From NCBI RefSeq assembly GCF_023278565.1, contig NC_064672.1, forward strand, positions 4,712,001 through 4,776,000: a DNA stretch of 64,000 nucleotides, in the 5' to 3' direction. Source of the DNA: Colletotrichum lupini. Taxonomy: Eukaryota > Ascomycota > Sordariomycetes > Glomerellales > Glomerellaceae. Below, piece by piece: positions 37,748 through 50,208 of the stretch (its first letter is position 1; each line of letters begins with the position of its first letter). The notes beneath the pieces were generated by a model. The model was given only the letters and a program-made list of their open reading frames with translations. It made no database searches and was not told the origin of the DNA. The position numbers and the translations under genes are program-made.

Positions 37748-40746
37748 CTATGATACGCTAGCGCTGGCGCTTTCGCTATATGCTTCAAGCTCCCTGAGAC
37801 TCTGCATAAGAGCGGCTTCCTTGAGATCTTCGGTCTCTTGACTGTAGACCGCAGCTGATGAATCGGTCGTGTAATTGGGCGCAGTCTCAGCAGCCTGAGA
37901 GACCTGCGGCTGGATGTGCTGCTGTTGAGGTTGGTGCTGCGGCTGTTGAGCATGGTGTTGCGGCTGTGGCGTTCCCGGGTGAGAATGATGCTGGATGTGG
38001 GAATGCGTCGGCGTTTGTGGCTGAGTTTGTGGCAAGCTGTGAGATGTTTGTAATTGAGCAGCGGTTGCGGCATACGGTGAGGAGGCTGGCAAAACTCTAG
38101 CATGGCTCGGTGTTGCTTGTACTGGCGTGGCAGGCGGGCCCGCTGCAGCAGCATGCGTCGGTGTCGTCGCATGGGCGGCCATGTGATGCGAGACCTGGGC
38201 GGCAGACTGTGACGGCGTGCTCGGTGCAGTCGCTGGTGTCACGCTTGCTCTATTTTGCTGAAGGTGCTGCGCATGTTGTGCGTGTTGTACATGCTGTGGA
38301 TGCTGCGGGTGTTGTGCATGTTGAGGGTGGTGGGGATGCTGAGGATGCTGTAATCCGCCCGCAAGTGTCATGATGCCCTGTACCCGAGCTTGCTCCTCCT
38401 CTGAGTTCATCCTAGCTCGCTCCTCAGCCTCCTTGCGGGCAGCTTGTGTAGGTGCCCTTGTCTTGAGCTCGCCTGTGACGGCTTGCAGATAATACGGCAT
38501 CTCGGAGTTTGTCTTTAGGAAGAAGAGCTTCAAGTTGCGGGCCTTGTCTTTGAGCTGGACTTGCGTTCGATCTTTCAGTATGTTGGAAAGAGTGCCCTCT
38601 GCACCAAATAGAGACAAAATTTGGCTCCAGTGAGGTCCCTGAACCATGTCTAGACCAGTCATAAGGGCCTTCTCCTCCTCTTGAGTCCATGGGCGTCTTG
38701 TCGAAGTGGTGCCTTCCCTTCTCTGCTGGTTATTGGTCTTGCTCAAGGCAGCTTGGCGGGCCCTGTCGTAAAGCACAGCACTAGGTAGGCTCTGACTAGG
38801 AGGCAGCTTTTCGTTACTCTCATGAGCCGTAGGCTGCGGTGGTTGTTCCACTGGTGGGGGGTATCCGTAGTATGGCGATTGTTGCTGGGTTTGTTGCAGG
38901 TGTGAGAGGTATGTCGTCTGCGTAACCGGAGCGGCGCCCGTCGGTGTGGGTACGGTTGGCTGATAGGGCGCTGGAGACAGGTTGTTTAGAGTAGTTCGAA
39001 CGTACTCCTGTGTGCTCTGTGCAACAAGGGCGAGAATATCATTCGTCGCGTCTTGAGTTTCAGTTGTGGTACCATTTGTGGTTGGCGCCGGGGGAGCGGC
39101 TTCAGGGGCAGGCGCAGGTGGTTCGGGGGGCGGGACACTGCTCTCAGTCGTCGGAACTGGCGGCTGTTGTTCGGTAGGTAATCCATCGACCGGTTCACTG
39201 GGGAGATATTGCGCAACAAGTCCATCTGTAGCCTCCAGTAATGATGAGATTCCGAGGTCGTCGAGATCGGGTGGCATCGATGCGTCGAGGTCTCCGTTGG
39301 TCATAATCTGGGGAAGATCGATGCCGTGCCTCGAGGCCAGTCCAGAGACCGACTGTAGCTTTTGGCGCAGGTACACATTCAGTTGGTGAAATAAGTCTTC
39401 TTCCGGGTAGCCGATCTTCAGTAGAACTAACTCAATGTATCAGTCATGGGCCCCATCAGCCTTTGCACTCGACAACTTACCAGTATCTGGGAGTCCTGAC
39501 GCGTAAGTAATCAGGGACGTTTTGCGCTCGTCCACAGATGTCACCAGGGCTCTCTCTTCAGCAGTCAAGTCAGATCCTTCGTGTCTTGCCTTTAGCTTAT
39601 CTTCCAGACTGGACGAGAAAGCCTGGGCAATCAACTGGTCAACAGGCCCAGACTGATTCGCTGATGTCACGGACTCGATGACTAGTTGTGTCTTGACTGC
39701 GAGGAAGAGCTCAGAGATATCGTGCGAAATGCCCTCGGTGCCTGGCGGGAAGACGGTGAAGAATTTGTCCTCCAGAGCCAAGAGCTCGTTCGAGCCGAGT
39801 TGGTGTTCGCCGTCGAAGGTGAAAAGTTCGCAACAGAAGCTGGCGAGGTTGGCGACTTGGATATCGGTGAGGTTATCCGGCGCAGTCAGATCAAGCACTG
39901 CGGGGTCCAAGATAAGGTCGGTCGTGGAGTAAATCGATCGAGTTTGCCGGAGCAGAGACTTGAGTGTGCTGAAGGACTTGCAGAGATCTGATTCTCTGTC
40001 TTGTAACTGTTGGTAAACGTCGTGGTAGACATGCTGCGACATGATTACGAGAAGTTGCATAGCCTGAAGATTGAGATATGATTAGCGGCGCCTCCAGAGC
40101 TGACGAGACCGCCACGTACAAAGTTTGACAAACAGGAGGTGGTGATGCGCCTCATCAAGGCCGAAGGCTCAGAGAGAACAATGGCATGTGTGTCAGTTGA
40201 CGGGGCGGAGTCTTGCGACACAGACGCCAAGTGATCTGCCGTCATATCGACATCCGTGACGCCGTCCAGACCCTCGACCTTTCCTATCTCATTGTTCATC
40301 TCGTTGCTGATGTCCATCATTACACCCTGGATCATGGCGTCCATGTCAAATCCGAGATCGAGAGCCGCATGGTCGTCGTGATTCTCCTCCTGAGGTTGCT
40401 CGTGAGTTTGCTCCTGTGGTTGCTCTTGGGGTTGATCTTGGGGCTGCTCTTGGGATTGCGCTTGAGATGGCTCTTGAGATTCTTCGAATGCTTGTTCGAG
40501 TGATCTCTCGATCGACTTCTCAATTGACTTCTCGAGTGATTCCTGAAGTGATTGCTCGAGTGATTTTTCAAGTGATTTCTCAAGTGTTTGTTGCTCCGGG
40601 GTTTGTTGGGGTGGTTGATCGTCGTCAACTTTCAGCCTCTTGGACTCGGCCTCGGGGTCGTCTGCGCTCGAATCGCGGGGTCGCTTCAGTGGGAACTGAG
40701 GGGTCTCGCCCAGATTGGTGGTGACAGTCGGAGACTCCTGTTTCAT
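37748..40746 (-). CDS. Telobox Myb protein, Tbf1/TRF-like telomere-repeat-binding factor
   Basis: Predicted nuclear DNA-binding protein. Three exons (40746-40120, 40063-39481, 39426-37748) give 962 aa. A single Myb/SANT domain lies at about residues 647-705 ([16 protein letters not shown] start) and ends in [11 protein letters not shown] at about 693-703. That is the telobox consensus (V-x-L-K-D-K-x-R-N) used by TRF1/TRF2, Taz1 and Tbf1 to read TTAGGG repeats. Residues about 210-420 are helical and fit a TRF-homology-like dimerisation region. Low-complexity blocks: SLEx tetrapeptide repeats at about 54-90, Gln-Glu-Pro repeats at about 91-121, a His/Gln/Pro repeat at about 762-794, and a Gln-rich C-terminus. 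Two basic clusters near residues 20-40 (KRPR, SKRLK) resemble nuclear signals. Binding to telomeric or promoter TTAGGG is inferred from the telobox. Confidence 0.88.
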
Positions 40747-42193
40747 TTCTGGTCCTACTACGGCAAGTCAGCCTGGTTTGCGACGCTTGCGAAAGCGTGC
40801 CTCGGGTGCGTGCAAGTTGGTTCGAGGCCGGGTGAAGATCTTTTGCTTGGTGGGATGGCGGGAAAGGCAAGCGCATACCTGTCGGCGAGTGCGCCTCAGG
40901 CTTGGCGGCCTGAGCCGACTCGGCAATAGCTTCAATGCCCTCCATGAGCATCGAGAAGCACGGAGACAGCTTTTTGGGGTCAGTCTGGTCGCCGTGCAGC
41001 TCAATGGCGGGGGGTCAGTCGTGATCTTGACGGTTCTTGGACTGAGGCGGAAAAACTTTTTGGGAGAAAATCCGAGCGCCGATGCCCTTATAATCTGCCC
41101 CAAAGAAGATGTCACTCCCGATACACAGGAAGGAGCGATTTCTCAAAAAAATTCACCGCTGCTTCCCAGTAAAGAATGACTACTGATTGGCCAGCGCAAT
41201 CAAAATGCAACTTGGTCCATGCGTTCGGTCTCCACTCTGCCACTTTATCGCAACGATTTTTTTTTTCTTGTCCCCTGCCCCTCGGAGCCGCGTCCACCTG
41301 CACGCCGAATCCAGATGGCCATCCCAACCCCTCAATTTTTTCCGTTCTCGAGACGGGAAGCTCAAAACCTTCTAGGTTGGCTGTTGTCGAATTCTTTTCT
41401 GCCTCAGAGGAATGGGCCAATAGAACCACTCAAGCCTCACCCTACCTGGATAGTAAACCACGTACCTTGTCTTTCACCGCATACTTTCTTTTGTAAATGC
41501 TCAAATCATAGAGTCTGTCACCCAGCAACGGACCTACCTTTTCTTAAGGGACAATCATGTTGCTGCCATCCCGCATGACGTCATTCCCCAGATTCACCCC
41601 TTTCAGTCTGGGGTTCTTGGAGATTGATGACCAGGGGATCAACATGATATGTCACTGGCCCATTCTGCCAATCACGACCGCCAGGGATGAGTTCCTTCTC
41701 ACAGTTTGACGAGCCTTCTCAGCTGGATACACGTGATCATGTCAAGCATTCTCTTGAAAAGTGAGCGTTCATCAAGAGTATGGACTATAATTCTCATACT
41801 CGAGACGTGATGTACAGTACGTGTAGTCGGTGGTAGTAGCATCGAAGAGTCTTACTCCATCTCTCAGTTTGGAGCCTGGAGTCAGGCTCAGATGGCTGTC
41901 TGCTTCAATTAAGCAGGTACGAAGGTCATTTCAATGCTATGATTGATGCTTCACCCACTCGGTCATTCCTTCATCAAGATGAAAGACCAGCCTGGCGTTC
42001 TTTCCTCCGGGCGCGATTCAAGTTCGGACCTCGTGCCTCCCACTTGTGCATCGTTTCGTTTCATTAGACAAGATACCTAGCTACCTACTCTCGTTCTTTC
42101 TCCTGCCGCTGACACACCAGTCCCTTCTCCTCCTTCGCGAGTGATCAAGGTACCTACCTATCTACCTAACTAAGCATCGGAAAGCACTTCGAC
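40747..42193. promoter_or_regulatory. Divergent intergenic region, Tbf1-like / unknown locus
   Basis: About 1.45 kb between divergent starts. A CCAAT motif lies near 41418. TACCTA-type motifs recur close to the right-hand start (about 42070-42170). No gene was recognised. Confidence 0.4.
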
Positions 42194-42676
42194 ATGTCGG
42201 CCAACAATGGTGCTCCGGGCATCAGCAAAGAGAATCCCGAAGCAGACAAGAGGCTGCTAGGTAAGCGCAAAGAAGTTCCGCTAGGAAGATTGAGGCGTTA
42301 CCTGAACCATCCGGACACCAAGCATGATCACATCGATGCTTTACGGGATGCTCTCCTTCCCAAAATTTCTTATCTCAGCAACATTGACGCAAGACTTGAA
42401 CTCGCCAAGTCTTGGTGCCGCAGTTCGCATTCGGCCTATTGCAAGCATCGTAGAAGAGACTTTGAAGTTGTGGACAAACTGGCGTGGGCATCACTCATGA
42501 TGGCGCAATTGGAGGCCATTCGCAAATTCCACGATGAAGAGTGTACGGACGATGGATGTCCTTCACAATCAGATACGTGCTACCTCGGAGAGTCTGCTCT
42601 TTTTCTTTCCAGGATGATTGGAGAGCGTGAGTTGCTCAAAACACCTTGCAAGAGATCAGCGAGCCAACACTGGTAA
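42194..42676 (+). CDS. Hypothetical protein, 5' part of an unresolved locus
   Basis: I do not recognise this sequence. A 160-codon frame opens with MSANNGAPGISKENPEADKR and reads as a credible globular, mostly helical protein with several Cys and His residues (KSWCRSSHSAYCKHRRR, HDEECTDDGCPSQSDTC), which could bind metal. The frame ends in TAA at 42674-42676. A GTGAGT donor lies at 42627, shortly before the stop, but splicing from it to the nearest usable acceptors puts the following exon in the wrong phase. It is probably the first part of one gene together with the next entry, with the joint unresolved. No signal peptide or membrane segment is seen. Confidence 0.5.
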   Translation: MSANNGAPGISKENPEADKRLLGKRKEVPLGRLRRYLNHPDTKHDHIDALRDALLPKISYLSNIDARLELAKSWCRSSHSAYCKHRRRDFEVVDKLAWASLMMAQLEAIRKFHDEECTDDGCPSQSDTCYLGESALFLSRMIGERELLKTPCKRSASQHW

Positions 42677-42682
42677 ATTTTA

Positions 42683-43476
42683 ATGTTTCCCAAACGTGGT
42701 TATCTTCCGGCTCACCATTACGAGCCCAAGGATGGCCTCAACGCGGTCGAAGTAAAGGACCATCTGAGAGGCGATATCAAACAAGCTATTGTAAGTTTCC
42801 GCACGGCCCACAAGCATATTTGTGCAGGTACTGATCTGTTCAGTCCGCTTCTTCACTCCAAGACGAGAGCACTTGCGTTGTCACAAAGTCTGCCGACCCC
42901 AGGGTTTATCTGGTCCTTCCTTTTCCTACTTCGCAAACTGCTGCTTCGTTGGAGTATATCTTGCATAAAGATTCGGGAGACATTTTTGGCTTTGAGATTC
43001 GCAAGTATCTCGCTGTTTTACAGTCGCTGGCTACCGTCTTCTCTTTGGCGAACATGATCTCCCTCAACGAGATACTCTCGAAATGGTGGGCGAAGGCGTG
43101 GATTGCCCTCGAGCCTATCCCACAAACCGACTGCTCCATCCGGCTCCGGCTTAGATGGCTCCGAAAAGCCATGTTTGATCAGGAAAGGGATCATAGAGTT
43201 GGCAGGCTCGAATCTGTCTGGGGGTCCTACGCCAAAGTGGTGTGCATCGACATGGACCCCCGCATGGTCTCTCAGGAGAGACTCACTCAGTCTGGAAAGT
43301 CTCTTCGCATGGTCCACTTTGAAACACGTGAGTACGTCGAGGACGGCTACGAGTTCGACATTACTGCGGCCAGGAAGGAAGATCTCCCAGACTTTGGACT
43401 GCTCAAGGTTCGGTACATCCTTTCGATAGCTATGTCACTGACGGGCGAGGGGTTAGCCGAGGACGATCAGCAGTGA
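42683..43476 (+). CDS. Hypothetical protein, 3' part of an unresolved locus
   Basis: I do not recognise this sequence. A 36-codon block (42683-42790, including KDGLNAVEVKDHLRGDIKQAI) joins through a clean intron (42791-42843; GTAAGT donor, CTGAT branch, TTCAG acceptor) to a 210-codon block ending at 43476, giving 246 aa if translated from 42683. The second block (VVTKSADPRVYLVLPFPTSQ, later RLRLRWLRKAMFDQERDHR and VVCIDMDPRMVSQ) looks coding. The ATG at 42683 has an in-frame TAA just upstream, so it may be internal to a larger gene starting at 42194. A GTGAGT at the 3' end (43472-43477) could be another donor, in which case the gene continues. Confidence 0.45.
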
Positions 43477-46400
43477 GTTGCAAGTCACAAACATGGGGAG
43501 GAAATACGGATGGCAACCGAAATGAATGCGACATTAATATTTATGGACGATAACGCTGGGGGTTACAAGGGAAGGCTTGCTCAAATCGACCACAGAATAG
43601 GAAATCCTGCTACTTCTCACGGCCACAATGTTCACTGACACTAGCCGCGACAACTGACTCTGAAGAACACTTAGTGCGATGGGCGTAAAGTTATACTCTG
43701 ATATATGTCGATCCATTGCAACTTTTAGTTTGAGCTCAACAGCCTAATCAGTCCGGATACTCGATGCGGTAGAGGAGATGCGGCAGAAGAGCATTGCTCG
43801 CCACTTAGTACCAAGCCCCAGCTTCCGCCAAGTGACCTGGACTCGCGAGTTGTATTCCATGTCAAGCATTAAAACGACCAGAATGACTTTCTATTGGCTA
43901 CAAAGCTACGAGGATTCTTAGACGAAAGGTACCTGAGAGCCGCTTGAGTCCTTGGGAGCCAGCATGTCGGTACTCTTACCTACGGGGGGCGTGTCCGAAG
44001 ACAACAAACATCCTGTCTTTAACCTGATTCGTTGGGCAAACTGCTCAGAAAGGACCCCTGAACTGACATTGTAGTTCAAGCTGCTTTGCCGTTGACGGTG
44101 TGAACCCTTGGCGAGGATCCTGCCTCGGCGTCTGGATCTTATCGTCCATGGTTCTTGGAGCAAGGACGGCGGCCGTCACGGTCATTGTCACGCAGCCATT
44201 ATCATCAGATTGTATGAGAAGATGAGCTTCCCGGATTGCTCCAGCTAACAGATCAATCAATTACACTGTCTTCAGTTCATATGGCGGGCTCCGGGCGAGC
44301 GGTTCTGTGGAAGGGTCCCCCGCAGATGCCCGCAGATGGGGCCGGCCGGCTGCATAACTGACTTACACCACGAGCGCAGGGCTTGGTACGCCAACAGATG
44401 TCACAGTTCATTCAGCAAAACTGGCGAGAATCACGCTGCTCTGGATCAATGGCGTTCTATGGCATCAAACCAGCATGTCGTTGAACCCAACAACAGCTGA
44501 CACAATAAGCTCACGTCCGCCCCGTACGGACAGAGGGAACAGACGGCTATCTACGTATCCCAAAGGAGCCGCAAAAGTGCGGGGATCCGGGGATCAAGCA
44601 GATGGCCAAAACACCGCCCGGCGGGCTTGTGGAGGGCGGCTTAGCTTAGGACCGTCCAAGTTAATCCCAAAAAACACCAACGAGAGAAACAGTGAACCAG
44701 ATCGCACCGCGTCTATTGGACCAAGGAATGAGAATGAAGTGAGTGGCGCCTAGCAACTTTGGACCATTGGCAATTTGAGCAAGGGTGTAATTGGGAGCGG
44801 CAGCCCCAGAAAATAGAAGTCGATGAGAAATCGCGGCCGACGCTTGTGGGCAATGCAAGTGCGGATCCGCACAGGTGAAGCAAGGCGGCGGCGGAGGCGG
44901 CGGGCGAGTTCGCAGCCTCACGGGACTTGGGATGGGGCCCATGGACGATGGGGATGGGATGGGGGGGGGGTTCGAATGTCTCGGCTCTTGGCGTTGGCAA
45001 GTTGGGGAACGAGTTTCTCTTCCGGACACCAGGGCCCGGTTCGGGTTCCGCGCGAAGGAATTCCTTTTGGGTGCATGCAGAAATGGCAACTGCTCTTCGG
45101 AACGAATTTGGGAGTTTTTGATGTTCGTCGGAACCGAGGGTGGAAAGAGTGATTCCGACCAGTTTGGGGGCGAGTGGTTACATAAGAGACTGGGGACTGT
45201 AGTTTATGCAGTGTAGGACGAATACAGTTACGTGCAGGGCTGAAGACATATTTTGGGACCTATTTCGTCTCGAGGGTCAGCGGGCTGACATTGAGTAAGT
45301 ATGTTGATTCATAGCTATTGACACGATACATGCGATTCAAGAAACTTTGATAGATGGGTTGTTACCTGATCTATGTGCGGTCCCGCGTTCAGCTGGAGTA
45401 ACCACTATAGAGATATGCCAGGGTACGATTACAGACAAAAGGCAATGAATTAGCTCCGTGTAGCCGCTGTGAAACTGCCATCAGACCGAAGAGACGGACA
45501 AAAGCTCACCCCACAACATCCCCAACAGCAAAGCACTCGAGCAAGCGCTTCGGCCAAGAGGGTTCGTCGCTGTCGAATGATGTCGGGGACAAGGAAGGCA
45601 GCAAAGGAAGTGCGACAGGGGGATTCGGGTCGGGGGCGCGGCAGGCATTCGATGGAGGGGCAACGAAGGGAAAAGGGGGCGTGCATTCAATATCGGGGGA
45701 TGTCGATATATCACTCTGCAAACGCCGCAAAATTCCCATCCCGCTGTCCTGAGACCCTTTTGCGGGCTTAGCTAATAAATCTATATCCACCTTTTGGGTT
45801 TCTTCGGTGCGGGGGATCTCTGAGCAGAAGGGCTCGCTTGCATTTGCACCGAGCAGAGAGGCCCGGGGAATGGGCAGTAAAGACACCCCGAGAGAAGAGG
45901 AGTTTCAGTCTTTCCGACCTCAAAAGCTCGTGGGAATTAAGTACCGTAGTCTTCTCCCGAGTAAATGTTTAGTATTTCGAGCCCCGTTATCTCTACACCT
46001 AATGTCATTGCTTAACGCCGCACGACGGAGCTACCCTGCCCCCTTTTGGAGGTGTAGGAGTTAAGATGCCGCGGATGATCGAGCCAAGACACCGTGAAGA
46101 AAAAACTTGGAGATGTATGTACATGAGTGTGGGTCGGGGGGTTTGGGTATCCCATGTCCGCGCCCCAGTATCCAGACTCCAGAGTGTGCAGAGCCCGGTA
46201 TGGAGAAGTCCAAAGAAAAAGGTAATCTCAATCTTACCGGTAACCTTCAAGGTGGCAGGTCGGGGACCCGGGGCCCCAACATTTCACGGCCAGCCACCGA
46301 GTCGACGCAAGGTACGGCGGTACGTCTGTAGAGAACGCGTGCGTGTGTCGTCAAGGTGGGAATGAAAAGGTGGGGTGGAGGGGAAAAGGTGCCAGTTGTG

Positions 46401-48559
46401 CCAGGCGGAAGTTCTGGGGCACCCAACGACCAAGTCGAAGTGTGAGGAATCGTGTTTCGTCCCATACTGCTTATCCCATGCTGCGTATGCCGGGCTGGAA
46501 CGGGACCGTCATTCTGACTCGATTGTCACGGAATGGTTTGGGTATCACAGCACGTTGGGGGTGTAGTTCAACTTGCTGAATGCAGGCAATCCGCTCGGAA
46601 AGCATCTGAAGACACGCGCCGGCGAACTTCCGCCCATCCATCCAGAGCTTACATACTATGTACGGAGTACAACTGGCAGCAAACAATGGAACGGGCATCC
46701 AATAGTTCATCGTCTGATCATCTCTTGGAGGATGGCTTAATGCCGAAAGAATCCGGAGTTATAGTAGTTAGACTTCTTTTGATTCGGCATTTCTAAGCGT
46801 GCCATGGCTTCGACACATTGGTCCCGAGATCGAATTCCGATGTGTTTGATAGCTGCTCAGCTACAGTAGCATAGTTGCACTGTAGCACGGTAGTCGGCAG
46901 GGATCGGCGAGGAGTAGCTGCAGCGCAGAGCCCGTCTGTTCCCTAGGTGATGCCATTTGTCATAGTATCCTAAGCAGGACCCTCGGGCAGATTCAATAGC
47001 TGGGGAATAATCATTAGTAGAGAGACAAAAAAAAGAAGATGTTTGGTGTGTGTGATGAAGCGCTTTGAAGCGGGTGTGGCTGCTGCATCAAGACAAGACC
47101 AGCAATTTGAAATGTGCTGATTGGTTGGGTGCCCAATGGAAGACGCAACTTGTGATGGAGAAAATGCGGGGTCGACAAACTACAAGAGAGGGGAAGCGGA
47201 GAGAGAGAGGGGTTTGTAGCTCTGGGGCGTGGCAACCTTTCATATTCATCTCAAGAACAAGAGCAAACAAAGCATGGTAGATATTTACGGTACAGAGGCA
47301 AGAAGAGAGAAATCAAAAGATGGCAACAGACATATGGTCGAGCACAACTTACCTCAGAGCCATCTAGTCCGATATCATCACGACAGTTTCGCGATTCTTC
47401 TTCCTAACCTGGGGCCCCGGGGAATGGGAACGCGGAACTCAATTCCCACCGAACGGAACCCACAGTGACACACACACCCCTGGGTGGCATTCTGGTAAAC
47501 TTGGGCCGAGTCGAACAGGCATCACCTAGTGGCAGTCTTGATCTACCTTACTGGTAGTCTCTGAGTCCTGGTGAAGACCTCCTGTCAGCCAGCACAGCAC
47601 AGCAACGCACCGGTGGATAGCGTATTGCTCGTCCGGCGTAAAGGGAACGAGGGAAAGCAAAGGATAGGAAAGGAAAGGAAAGCCAGGCGTTGGCCCGAAG
47701 CGGCGCCCACCTTTCCCCGTTTACCTTAGCTCGAGGTCCCATCTTGCATCCATCCCTTGCAAGTTGCTGCCCCTCCATTTCTCCCCTTCTCCTTCTCCCC
47801 TCCAACACTAACAAATCGATTACTGTATGGGAGTCCACCCTAGCTTGTCAATATCTGGTGTAGGTACGAAGTACTCCCCCCCAACCCCCGTCCATTGACA
47901 GCATGCAGATGCGTGTCTGGCCCCCCAGTGTGGAGATCTCAAGTCCAGTCCAGTCCACCGAATGACCGTGTTTGACGTTGCTCCGGCCCATGGGGGGGAT
48001 TCTCTCGCGTTCCCTTTCATCCAATGCCCATCCAATCTGCGGTTCCGATACCAAGTACGGATAGACCAGGCCTCGGTTTTAGTGTTAGGTTACTATCTTG
48101 CAGACACTCCAGTCTCCCCTTCCCCTCATCCTTACGCAGTACCTACCCTACTCTGAGTCTGGAGTCTTCCCCTCCATCCGTACACCCTCCTGCCCCCCGG
48201 GCCCCACCGTCGTCGAGCAAGGTATCGCCTTCGCCTCCTTGACCCTTCACACTCCAGTCTCTAGGTCTCTGACATTTCGTCCCCTCCACTGCCTTTGCGC
48301 CGCGCGGTATACCGTATCACTTTCGGACTTCTCTCCCCCAGCTCTGCTCTGCTCTGGCTGCTCTGTGCCCCCCCGGACCCCGCTTTATATACAGTCTGTG
48401 ATCCCCAGCTTCGTCTTTCCAGTTTTCTCTCCCTCCCTCTCTCACTTCTCACTACTCTCAACTCACAATCCCATCCCAATCCAAACTTTTTCTTCTTTCT
48501 TCCGTGATACCAAATACCCTTCCACGTTTCGTACTTGTTTTCCACAAAAATCACACACA
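43477..48559. other. Gene-poor region upstream of the aldehyde dehydrogenase
   Basis: About 5.1 kb with no gene I can support on either strand. Open frames are short, overlapping and domain-free. It contains Pro/Gly-rich GC stretches (about 44870-44970) and, at its right end, the aldehyde dehydrogenase promoter with a TATA motif and a CT-rich leader. Confidence 0.5.
48384..48391 (+). promoter_or_regulatory. TATA box and CT-rich leader of the aldehyde dehydrogenase gene
   Basis: TTTATATA lies about 170 bp upstream of the start codon and is followed by a strongly pyrimidine-rich leader (about 48405-48510). TATA plus CT-rich leader is typical of highly expressed fungal metabolic genes. Confidence 0.5.
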
Positions 48560-50208
48560 ATGGGTTTGTCCGTTGAGCTCAAGACCCCGGTGACGGGCGC
48601 CTACAACCAACCTACTGGACTGTGCGTATTTTCCACCCCTCAATCCTTATCCCGCCGCCGCTTACCCCGCGAGCAATGACGACCTCGAAATCACCAAGTC
48701 TAACATATCGTGATTTTCTAGCTTCATCAACAACGAGTGGGTTGAGGGTGTTGACAAGCAGACTTTCGAGGTCATCAACCCCTCCACCGAGGAGGTCATC
48801 ACCTCCGTCCACGAGGCCACCGAGAAGGATGTCGACATCGCCGTCGCCGCCGCCCGCAAGGCCTTTGAGGGCGAGTGGAGAAAGGTTCCCCCCAGCCAGC
48901 GTGGTTACCTCCTGAACAAGCTCGCCGATATTGCCGAAAAGAACACCGACCTCCTGGCCGCTGTCGAGTCTCTCGACAACGGAAAGTCCATCTCCATGGC
49001 CAAGGGCGATGTTGGTGCCGTTGTCGGCTGCTTGAGATACTACGGAGGCTGGGCCGACAAGATCGAGGGCAAGACCATTGACGTTGCCCACGACATGTTC
49101 CACTACACCCGCTCCGAGCCTGTAAGTCGCTGTCATTCTTGGTACAATCCAGGACCGCCAGCTAACAAACCCTCTCCAGATCGGCGTCTGCGCCCAGGTC
49201 ATCCCCTGGAACTTCCCCCTCCTCATGCTCTCCTGGAAGATCGCCCCCGCCCTGGCGACGGGTAACACCATCGTCATGAAGACCGCCGAGCAGACTCCCC
49301 TGTCCGCCCTCGTTTTCGCCCAGTTCATCAAGGAGGCCGGCTTCCCCCCCGGTGTCTTCAACCTCATCAACGGTTTCGGCAAGATCGCCGGCGCCGCCCT
49401 CTCCGCCCACATGGACGTCGATAAGATCGCCTTCACCGGCTCCACCCTCGTCGGTCGCCAGATCATGAAGGCTGCCGCCAGCTCCAACCTCAAGAAGGTC
49501 ACCCTCGAGCTCGGCGGAAAGTCCCCCAACATCGTCTTCAACGACGCCGACATTGAGCAGGCCATCTCCTGGGTCAACTTTGGCATCTACTACAACCACG
49601 GCCAGTGCTGCTGCGCCGGCACCCGCATCTTCGTCCAGGAGGGCATCTACGACAAGTTCCTCGCCGCCTTCAAGGCCCGCGCCGAGCAGAACAAGGTCGG
49701 CGACCCCTTCCACCCGGAGACCTTCCAGGGCCCCCAGGTCTCCCAGCTGCAGTTCGACCGCATCATGGGCTACATCAAGGCCGGCAAGGACGAGGGCGCC
49801 ACCGTCGAGACCGGCGGCGGGCGCCACGGCGACAAGGGCTACTTCATCCAGCCCACCATCTTCAGCAACGTCCGCCCGGACATGAAGATCATGCAGGAGG
49901 AGATCTTCGGCCCCGTCTGCGCCATCGCCAAGTTCAAGGACGAGGAGGAGGTCATCAAGCTCGGAAACGACACCACCTACGGCCTCGCCGCCGCCGTCCA
50001 CACCACCGACCTCAACACCGCCATCCGCGTCAGCAACGCCATCAAGGCCGGCACCGTCTGGGTCAACTGCTACAACATGCTCTCCTACCAGGTGCCCTTC
50101 GGCGGCTTCAAGGAGTCCGGTATTGGCAGAGAGCTCGGCGAGGCTGCTCTGGCAAACTACACCCAGAACAAGTCCGTCGCGATCCGTCTGGGCGGAGCGT
50201 TGTTCTAA
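48560..50208 (+). CDS. NAD(P)-dependent aldehyde dehydrogenase, AldA type
   Basis: Oxidises aldehydes to carboxylic acids, most likely in the cytosol since no leader is seen. Three exons (48560-48621, 48722-49121, 49180-50208) give 496 aa, standard for the family. Motifs: [20 protein letters not shown], the cofactor-fold FTGSTLVGR, the general base in [11 protein letters not shown] (Glu264), and the nucleophile in [11 protein letters not shown] (middle Cys, about 298). EEIFGPV and [15 protein letters not shown] complete the set. It resembles fungal acetaldehyde dehydrogenases of the AldA/Alt a 10 group. It converges on a CYP52-like P450. Together they could perform terminal oxidation of alkyl chains, with acetaldehyde metabolism as the alternative. 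Confidence 0.96.

Noticed and set aside
42254..42270. GGTAAGC donor-like site early in the unknown locus
   Set aside because: The frame reads on as credible protein for another 130 codons, so use of this donor is not needed.
44325..44350. Short direct repeat of CCCGCAGATG
   Set aside because: Two copies of ten bases in GC-rich sequence, with no flanking structure or gene context.
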